Positions 58,138-64,000 of a DNA stretch of 64,000 nt are shown here, piece by piece. The notes beneath the pieces are model-generated. The model was not told the DNA's origin and searched no databases. It saw only the letters and a program-made list of their open reading frames with translations. A program made the translations under genes and the position numbers. The stretch lies in assembly GCF_003467125.1 (NCBI RefSeq), contig NZ_QSFA01000010.1, forward strand, positions 1-64,000, read 5' to 3'. This stretch comes from Megasphaera sp. AM44-1BH. Its GTDB lineage: Bacteria; Bacillota; Negativicutes; Veillonellales; Megasphaeraceae. The stretch's first letter is position 1, and each line of letters opens with the position of its first letter.

Positions 58138-59376
58138 TCAATATAATTTTTCAAGCCTGGTCCCAGTGTAATAATGGGTCAGGATCGTGCGGTAATATGT
58201 ATCGGCACTGCCGTGTTCCTGGGCCATCTGATAGGCTCCGTACTGGCTCATCCCCAGCCCATGGCCCCATCCATATCCATAAATCGTGATGGGAACGCCG
58301 GCTTTGACCGTCATGGTCGCGCTTCTTCCTTTGCATCCGCTGTCCGGATCCGGTACGGCGCCGCCCTGGCTGAAATCGAAGAGGGTGCTCTTCAGGCCAT
58401 AAATGGACTGGAAGGCATTGCCCGTCACGCGGACCGAACCGGCCGACCCATTGACCGTCATGGACAGTACCCGGCCGGAAACGCCCCGGTCAGAAACGGC
58501 CATAGGCCGTTTGCCCAGCGGTGACAGCGTGATAGATCTGACCTTGCCTACGCCTTTGCCGGCGGCCGTCAGATTGGCTGCCAGTTTTTCCGGCGTCGTC
58601 GTCACCGACCAGCGGTACGACGGCATGCGGCTGCTGTCATCAGACACGCCGCGCAGATAGGGGATGCGCGAGCCCCACACGTTTTCACTGTTTTCCGTCC
58701 AGCCGCCGGCTGTCGAGCAGAAAAAGGCATCGATGGGTTTGCCGCCGTACGTCAGGATTTCTCCCCGCGTCGCATCGACGGCAGCAATAACCGACGGCGA
58801 TTCGCCGTTGATTCCGGCATAAATCTGGCTGGATGTATCATCGGTCATATCAAACCCGCGGCTGGCGAAATAATTCTTATGGGAAATGGCATAGGTACGC
58901 GCCGCGACGGCCTGGGCCTTCAGGGCTTCCCGATGCCACGACGGCGACATTTCCTTGCCGACGACACCGTAGAGATATTCTTCTACGGGGACGACATTCA
59001 CGACGGTCAGGCCCCATCGCTGGGGCGATTTCATGACTCTTATAGCACCGCGGTAGGCGTAGCCGTCGGTAATCTTCACCGAACCGGCCGACGAAAGAGG
59101 CCGTACTTCGACGGCACCAGCAGCGGCTGCACCTCCGACGGTCACCGCATTTCCCTTCAGGGCAATCTGCAGAGGCGTGCGGGCGGGAAATTTTTTCCAC
59201 AGGGATCCGTTTTTCCAGACGCCCAGGCCACTGTCACTGGTGAGGGCGACGGAACCGCGTCCTTCGCGGATACCGATGCGCACGGTCTGTCCCATGCCCG
59301 ACGCGGCAGCCGTCCCGCCAAAGGAAAAGAGACAAAAGGCGGCAATGACGAGATAGACAATCTTTTTAATCCACAT
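58138..59376 (-). CDS. SpoIID/LytB domain protein
   Basis: 412 residues with a signal peptide (1 to about 26). The SpoIID/LytB domain covers about 120-405: VEEYLYGVVGKEMSPSWHREALKAQAVAARTYA (seen as EYLYGVVGKEMSPSWH and LKAQAVAARTYA), CSTAGGWTE, and the end segment YGYGWGHGLGMSQYGAYQMA (about 368-387). SpoIID is a peptidoglycan lytic transglycosylase of spore engulfment; LytB is an amidase enhancer. In a non-sporulating relative a cell-wall role is likelier. It lies inside the ruv-que-sec operon. Confidence 0.9.
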   Translation of the reverse strand: MWIKKIVYLVIAAFCLFSFGGTAAASGMGQTVRIGIREGRGSVALTSDSGLGVWKNGSLWKKFPARTPLQIALKGNAVTVGGAAAAGAVEVRPLSSAGSVKITDGYAYRGAIRVMKSPQRWGLTVVNVVPVEEYLYGVVGKEMSPSWHREALKAQAVAARTYAISHKNYFASRGFDMTDDTSSQIYAGINGESPSVIAAVDATRGEILTYGGKPIDAFFCSTAGGWTENSENVWGSRIPYLRGVSDDSSRMPSYRWSVTTTPEKLAANLTAAGKGVGKVRSITLSPLGKRPMAVSDRGVSGRVLSMTVNGSAGSVRVTGNAFQSIYGLKSTLFDFSQGGAVPDPDSGCKGRSATMTVKAGVPITIYGYGWGHGLGMSQYGAYQMAQEHGSADTYYRTILTHYYTGTRLEKLY

Positions 59377-59391
59377 AGGGGAGCACCTCTC

Positions 59392-59607
59392 TTAATGGCG
59401 GGAAAAAAAGTTGAGGATAATAGAAAGGACGACGCTGATGACGATACAGGTCACGATGGGGAAATAAAAAGACGTACTGCCTCTGGTGAAACGGATATCT
59501 CCCGGCAGATGACCGAGGAACCGGGACAGTCCCAGCTGGTCCAGTCCCATCCAGGCCACACCGGCAATGATGAAAAAGATTCCGATGTAAATCAGTGTTT
59601 TGGCCAT
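59392..59607 (-). CDS. DUF2905 small membrane protein
   Basis: 71 residues with two membrane helices (about 4-22 and 48-67) connected by the family motif LGRLPGDI-type segment, here FLGHLPGDIRFTRGS (about 30-44). Function unknown. It is found next to ruvB in many bacteria, as here (8 nt downstream). Confidence 0.88.
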   Translation of the reverse strand: MAKTLIYIGIFFIIAGVAWMGLDQLGLSRFLGHLPGDIRFTRGSTSFYFPIVTCIVISVVLSIILNFFSRH

Positions 59608-59615
59608 AATATCTC

Positions 59616-60647
59616 CTAAAAGAGTGACGTACTCTTGGCGTTGTCTTCCCGTCCCGGTTCGGGCAGGCCGAGATGACGATAGGCAGCAGCCGTCACGACC
59701 CGTCCCCGGGGCGTGCGGTTTAAAAATCCCTGCTGCATGAGAAACGGTTCATAGACATCTTCGACGGCATCGACGGACTCGCTGATAGCCGCCGCAATCG
59801 TATCGAGCCCGACGGGGCCGCCGCCGAACTTCTCGATGATGACCTGCAGCACCCGCCGGTCCGTCCGGTCCAGTCCGCAGCGGTCTACTTCCAGCCGGTC
59901 CAGTGCCGACGACGCAATCTCGCTGGTTATGGCCGGAGCCCCGGCTACCTGGGCAAAATCGCGGACCCGTTTCAAAAGGCGGTTGGCAATACGCGGTGTG
60001 CCCCGGCTGCGGCGGGCAATTTCCAGCGCTCCCTGTTCCTCTATTTCAATATCGAGGATCTGTGCCGTCCGGCGGATGATGAGCACCAGCTCTTCGGGCT
60101 TATAAAATTCCAGGCGGCAGATGACGCCAAAGCGGTCCCGGAGAGGCGGCGCCAGACGGCCGACCTGGGTCGTCGCCCCGACGAGGGTAAACGGCGGCAG
60201 GTCGATCCGCACCGACCGGGCACTGGGTCCCTTGCCGATGACAATATCGAGGGCATAATCTTCCATAGCCGCATAGAGCACTTCTTCTACGCTGTGGGAC
60301 AGGCGGTGGATTTCATCGATGAACAACAGGTCCCGTTCCTGCAGATTGGTCAGCAGGGCTGCCAGATCGCCGGGCCGTTCGATGGCCGGGCCGGACGTAA
60401 TGCGCAGATTGACGCCCAGTTCATTGGCGATGATGCCGGCCATGGTCGTCTTGCCCAGGCCCGGCGGCCCGTACAGGAGCACGTGGTCCAGTGCTTCCTT
60501 GCGGAGTTTCGCCGCCTCGATGAATACGCGCAGATTTTCCTTGGCCTTTGTCTGGCCGATATATTCCTTTAAATAATGAGGCCGCAGACTGTACTGCCAG
60601 GAATCTCCCGGCAGGTCGGCCGTCTCAATGATGCGATGTTCTTCCAT
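59616..60647 (-). CDS. ruvB: Holliday junction branch migration helicase RuvB
   Basis: 343 residues. YIGQTKAKENLRVFI (about 30-44), Walker A GPPGLGKTTMA (about 61-71), Walker B LFIDEIHRLS (about 108-117), sensor GATTQVGRLA and a C-terminal winged helix with TPRGRVVT. It drives RuvA-bound junctions. Confidence 0.96.
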   Translation of the reverse strand: MEEHRIIETADLPGDSWQYSLRPHYLKEYIGQTKAKENLRVFIEAAKLRKEALDHVLLYGPPGLGKTTMAGIIANELGVNLRITSGPAIERPGDLAALLTNLQERDLLFIDEIHRLSHSVEEVLYAAMEDYALDIVIGKGPSARSVRIDLPPFTLVGATTQVGRLAPPLRDRFGVICRLEFYKPEELVLIIRRTAQILDIEIEEQGALEIARRSRGTPRIANRLLKRVRDFAQVAGAPAITSEIASSALDRLEVDRCGLDRTDRRVLQVIIEKFGGGPVGLDTIAAAISESVDAVEDVYEPFLMQQGFLNRTPRGRVVTAAAYRHLGLPEPGREDNAKSTSLF

Positions 60648-60649
60648 TC

Positions 60650-61252
60650 TTACCTCCCGCTGCCCAGGCTGCGCAGAGCCGCCTTGATGAGGCTTTCTAC
60701 GCTATCGCAGGCAGCAGCCTGTTTCTGGATGACCGGCAGCGCTTCCTGCTCGGAATAGCCCAGGGACTGAAGGGCGGCCAGCGCTTCGGCGGCCATGCCA
60801 CTGGGCGCCGTCCCGTCTTCTACAGTAATCGCCATGACATCGCCGTCACCGGGCGTTCCTACCTTATCCTTCAGCTCCAGCACGAGACGGTTGGCCGTCT
60901 TCTTGCCGATACCCGGCAGTTTCGTCAGGACACTCATATTGCTCTGGCTGATGGCCAGCCGCATCTGATCCGGCGTGACGGCTCCCAGGGCATTCACGGC
61001 CAGCTTGGGGCCGATGCCGTTGACCGTAATGAGGAGCAGGAACAATTCATACTCGTCCTGGGTCAGGAACCCGTAGAGGGTGATATCATTTTCACTGACA
61101 CTCATATACGTATAGAGCATGGTATCTTTGCCGATAGTCAGATTTCCCAGTGTCGAGCCGGATACAATCGCCCGGTAGCCGACACCGTGGACATCGATGA
61201 AGCAGGAGTTTTCAAAAATATGGGTAATGGTACCTTTCAGATAACCAATCAT
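60650..61252 (-). CDS. ruvA: Holliday junction branch migration protein RuvA
   Basis: 200 residues. OB-fold start MIGYLKGTITHI, two helix-hairpin-helix motifs (VNGIGPKLAVNALG about 76-89; LPGIGKKTANRLVLEL about 111-126) and a C-terminal RuvB-contact domain with GYSEQEA. It overlaps ruvC by 4 bp and precedes ruvB by 2 nt. Confidence 0.95.
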   Translation of the reverse strand: MIGYLKGTITHIFENSCFIDVHGVGYRAIVSGSTLGNLTIGKDTMLYTYMSVSENDITLYGFLTQDEYELFLLLITVNGIGPKLAVNALGAVTPDQMRLAISQSNMSVLTKLPGIGKKTANRLVLELKDKVGTPGDGDVMAITVEDGTAPSGMAAEALAALQSLGYSEQEALPVIQKQAAACDSVESLIKAALRSLGSGR

Positions 61253-61749
61253 AACTGGACCGTCCTTTTCAAACTCAGGGAATGACGGGAATAAATCGTA
61301 TAAATCGCCATAGCCAGCGCATCGGCCGCATCATCGGGCTTAATCTTCTCCCGTATGCCGAGGAGGCGCATAGTCATATCGATGACCTGCTCCTTCGTCG
61401 CCCGGCCATATCCGGTGACGCCCTGCTTGACCTGCAGCGGGGAAAATTCCAGAATCGGGATATGGGCCTGCTGGGCCGTGAGGAGAATGATTCCCCGGGC
61501 CTGGCCGACGGTAATAGCCGTCGTGACGTTGCGATTGAAAAAGAGCTGTTCCACACCGATGACATCGGGCTTGTATTTGTCGTAGAGCTCGTTCAGGCCA
61601 TCGTAGAGCATAACCAGCCGTTCGGCATCGGTATACTCCGGTGTCGTCTGTACCGTGCCGTATGTCACCGGTTTCAGCCGGCTTCCCATGGCATCGACGA
61701 CGCCAAAACCGCAGATAGCCGTCCCCGGATCGATTCCCATTGCCCGCAT
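61249..61749 (-). CDS. ruvC: Crossover junction endodeoxyribonuclease RuvC
   Basis: 166 residues. Catalytic Asp in MGIDPGTA (about 4-11), Glu in VIGVEQLFFNRN (about 64-75), and the C-terminal Asp pair in KPDDAADALAMAI (about 138-150). It resolves Holliday junctions. It is the first gene of ruvC-ruvA-ruvB-DUF2905-spoIID-like-queA-tgt-yajC-secD-secF. Confidence 0.95.
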   Translation of the reverse strand: MRAMGIDPGTAICGFGVVDAMGSRLKPVTYGTVQTTPEYTDAERLVMLYDGLNELYDKYKPDVIGVEQLFFNRNVTTAITVGQARGIILLTAQQAHIPILEFSPLQVKQGVTGYGRATKEQVIDMTMRLLGIREKIKPDDAADALAMAIYTIYSRHSLSLKRTVQL

Positions 61750-61808
61750 CGCTGCCGTCTCCTTTTTTTATGAAATAGCAAAAAATAGAAATAAACAGAC
61801 TAACGTTC

Positions 61809-61837
61809 ATTATAACATGAAAGAGGCCGTTGCACAA
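61809..61837 (-). promoter_or_regulatory. Promoter of the ruvC-secF operon
   Basis: Minus strand: -35 TTGTGC (61832-61837), 17-bp spacer, extended -10 TGTTATAAT (-10 at 61809-61814). It overlaps the distal arm of the terminator at 61819-61867. Confidence 0.5.
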
Positions 61838-61867
61838 AGGGTTTCCCCTCGGCTACCGGCCTCTTTT
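61819..61867. terminator. Terminator of the AAA/PD-(D/E)XK gene
   Basis: Stem AAAGAGGCCG / CGGCCTCTTT around a 27-nt interior that also partly pairs; T and A runs on the two sides. Confidence 0.75.
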
Positions 61868-61877
61868 GACTCAAAAT

Positions 61878-63539
61878 TTACACTAAGGCAACCCGTTTTC
61901 CATAAAAGGCAACGCCGTATTTCCATACGTTCGTAATGCCCCGGGCCTTGAAATCTGTATCATAGCCTTTTTCATCAATCTGACGGCGGGCTTCCTGCGC
62001 CTTTTCCAGCAGCTCATGTGGAGAGTCTGCCACCTTGAATTCCAGAATGACGCCACACTGCCCCTTCTGAGCCGGATAAATGGCCAGGTCGTACCGGCCC
62101 AGTCCGCTTTCCCGGTTTGATTTCACTTCATATTCCGGCACCAGCAGTGTCGTCATCCCTAACAGCAGGCCATGATAGAAAGTCTCGTGGTTTGCCGTAT
62201 CGTATACACTGGCCATTTTCATCAGGATTTCCTGCAGGCCGTCGGCAAAGGCCTTACTATTCCCGGCCATAAGGTTTTCCATAGTTGTCATCAGATAGGA
62301 CGTCGTTCTTCCCGGATTCATGCGGCTCAGGATTTCACTGCGGTAAATGCTGCGGACTTCCCGGTTGGGAATGGCCAATACGTACACCCACGTATCGATA
62401 ATCAGCCGGCGGGACACGATTTTCAGATACCCCGACAGCACCAGAACCGTATACAGCGCATCGGGATTATCCACGATTTCCGGATAAATCGTATTTTCCG
62501 TAAGGACCGCCGTCACGGTCTCACCCTGAATGAGACGCAGCAGATTATCTTCCTGGACAGAATCGGTCTGTTTCAGCAGTTCTCCCAGCAGCACATTTCC
62601 CGACGTATGGGCCCAGTACGGCTGGGGCTGGCCCTGTTCTTTGAAAAAGCACAGTACCGACCAGGGATTATACATTTCCTGATTGCCAAACTGATACCCA
62701 TCATACCAGTCATGGAGAACAGGCAGGGCATCGTCCTGCTGCTGCGCATGGGCCAGAACCCGCACTTCTTCCGGTGTAAATCCGATCCAGCCGGCATAAG
62801 TCCCATTGATGACACTGCTGACTTCCAGATTATTGAGTCCGCTGAAAATACTTTCCTTGGCAATCCGCAGAACACCCGTCAATACAGCAAAATCGAGAGA
62901 CGGATTCGTCTTCAGTGCGGCACTGAGGAAATTCCGCATGAAAGCGATGCAATCATCATAGAAGCCGTGCTCCCATGCCTGCTGGACCGGAATATCGTAC
63001 TCATCCAGCAAGAGGACGACAGGCTGCCCATGATAGTGTTTCATCATATCCATCAGCCGTCGCAGGGCATCTTCCATCTCGATTGGCGACGCCAGTCCGT
63101 CATGGACGCGCTGAAAATACCGCCGTTCCACTTGGGAAAAGCCGGTTCCTTCCATCAAATACGTATATTGATCATAGACATCGCTGAGGAGAGAGCGGAA
63201 CTTTTCCACCATATCCGGCCAGGTCCGGTGCTTGACGTCCTTCAGGGACAGGAACAGGACAGGACGCCTGCCCTGCTCCGCCATATACGATCCACCATCA
63301 GCCCGTTCAATGGCCAGGCCGTGAAAGAGGTTACGATAATCAGCTCCACGGGCGGAAGCAAGGAAATAATACAACATGGACAAGAACAAGGTCTTGCCAA
63401 AGCGGCGCGGCCGCGTGAGCAGCAGCACTTCCCCATGATTGTCGAGAAGCTCCCCGATGGCCATGGTCTTATCGACAAAGTAATAATTCCCTTCGCGGAT
63501 TTTGGCAAAATCATCAATACCAACAGGCAGTCTCTGCAT
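61878..63539 (-). CDS. AAA-ATPase-like / PD-(D/E)XK nuclease superfamily protein (DUF1703 type)
   Basis: 553 residues. Start LPVGIDDFAKIREGNYYFVDKT-type motif (seen as IDDFAKIREGNYYFVDKT, about 8-25), unusual P-loop RPRRFGKTLFLS (about 43-54) and Walker B VVLLLDEYDIPVQ (about 173-185) form the AAA_6-like ATPase. The C-terminal nuclease core is GRYDLAIYP...GVILEFKVAD (Asp about 489, Glu-x-Lys about 503-505). These proteins are abundant in anaerobes and often in many copies; function is unproven, with mobile-element or defence links proposed. AAAGGAGGG precedes the ATG. Confidence 0.88.
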   Translation of the reverse strand: MQRLPVGIDDFAKIREGNYYFVDKTMAIGELLDNHGEVLLLTRPRRFGKTLFLSMLYYFLASARGADYRNLFHGLAIERADGGSYMAEQGRRPVLFLSLKDVKHRTWPDMVEKFRSLLSDVYDQYTYLMEGTGFSQVERRYFQRVHDGLASPIEMEDALRRLMDMMKHYHGQPVVLLLDEYDIPVQQAWEHGFYDDCIAFMRNFLSAALKTNPSLDFAVLTGVLRIAKESIFSGLNNLEVSSVINGTYAGWIGFTPEEVRVLAHAQQQDDALPVLHDWYDGYQFGNQEMYNPWSVLCFFKEQGQPQPYWAHTSGNVLLGELLKQTDSVQEDNLLRLIQGETVTAVLTENTIYPEIVDNPDALYTVLVLSGYLKIVSRRLIIDTWVYVLAIPNREVRSIYRSEILSRMNPGRTTSYLMTTMENLMAGNSKAFADGLQEILMKMASVYDTANHETFYHGLLLGMTTLLVPEYEVKSNRESGLGRYDLAIYPAQKGQCGVILEFKVADSPHELLEKAQEARRQIDEKGYDTDFKARGITNVWKYGVAFYGKRVALV

Positions 63540-63632
63540 GACCGCTCCCTCCTTTCAAAAAATTCCATATATCCTGTCTATAGTATACGGGAAAGGGCGG
63601 ACAAAGGGAAGAGTCCTTTCCCCCTCTCCTCA

Positions 63633-64000
63633 TCAGCGGTCGGCAAGCAGCCCGAGGACGATATGTCTGCGGCACATGCGGTATACGACGGTCAGTACGA
63701 CGATAGTCACGGCCCAGCTCACAGGATAGGCCAGCATGAGGGTAACGAAATCACGGTGGGCGGCAAATGCCGTGTAGAGCCAGAGGATACGGACGCCGCA
63801 GATGCCGACCAGGACGACGACAGCCGGTGGCAGGGAATAGCCGTAGCCCCGCAGGGACCCGGAAATGATGTCGATGATGCCGTTGAGATAAAACGTACCG
63901 GCAATGCAGAACAACCGCAGCGACCCGAGCTGCACGACGACGGGATCACTGTTGAACAGGGCAATGAGCGGTTTTGAAAAAAGGAGCACCGGCGTCACCA
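63633..64000 (-). CDS. MATE family efflux transporter, C-terminal part (truncated by window end)
   Basis: The visible 121 residues contain three to four membrane segments with LIALFNSDPVVVQLGSLRL and GIIDIISGSLRGYGYS, which match the last third of MATE/NorM drug-sodium antiporters. The N-terminal part lies beyond position 64000. It ends 90 bp upstream of the AAA/PD-(D/E)XK gene. Confidence 0.85.
   Translation of the reverse strand, partial: VTPVLLFSKPLIALFNSDPVVVQLGSLRLFCIAGTFYLNGIIDIISGSLRGYGYSLPPAVVVLVGICGVRILWLYTAFAAHRDFVTLMLAYPVSWAVTIVVLTVVYRMCRRHIVLGLLADR

Overview
This is a 64-kb chromosomal stretch of a diderm Firmicute (class Negativicutes), most likely a Megasphaera relative. Two genes encode OmpM-type porins: a signal peptide, one S-layer homology domain, a short coiled coil and an outer-membrane beta-barrel ending in aromatic residues. 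That combination is typical of Negativicutes. Housekeeping genes are moderately GC-rich with Firmicute-style order (rimP-nusA-ylxR-ylxQ-infB-rbfA-nrnA-truB-ribF; ruvC-ruvA-ruvB ... queA-tgt-yajC-secD-secF). Genus assignment is inference.

Layout. 1-0.2 kb: a strong leftward promoter and boxA-like leader that probably start an rRNA operon outside the window. 0.2-9.3 kb: a CarB-like protein with several lost ATP-grasp residues, a MarR/GNAT pair with a clear operator, a three-dehydrogenase operon, an atypical carbamoyltransferase and a cold-shock protein. 9.4-15.2 kb: recQ-thyA-folA and two tandem aminotransferases. 15.3-23.3 kb: the translation/transcription operon from a single good promoter. 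23.3-25.3 kb: coaE, a lytic transglycosylase, tRNA-Leu(CAG) squeezed between genes, and an unknown gene. 25.3-28.1 kb: an AT-rich accessory island at the 3' side of guaA, with an AAA ATPase, an apparently frameshifted small partner and a divergent unknown gene.

29.7-38.2 kb is the most unusual part. Two ompM paralogues, an Rpn-type nuclease gene with a stop near its original start, and a DUF559 nuclease gene are embedded in a mosaic of interspersed non-coding repeats. Several repeats are long palindromes whose arms differ between copies yet still pair. One lies inside another repeat where other copies show an uninterrupted site. One module occurs in both orientations. I consider this repeat system and the shared ompM leader the best candidates for something undescribed.

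38.2-51.8 kb holds a HAD phosphatase, ackA, a lipoprotein, tmcAL, gltS, a Sel1 protein, clpB, two CBS proteins, and the deoC-walJ-htrA-rlmH operon. 51.8-64 kb holds tRNA-Ile(GAT), an MFS transporter, the long ruv/que/sec operon, an AAA/PD-(D/E)XK gene and the end of a MATE transporter. Most genes are on the minus strand. No insertion sequence, prophage, CRISPR array or recognisable riboswitch was seen. All identifications come from reading motifs; no database search was run.
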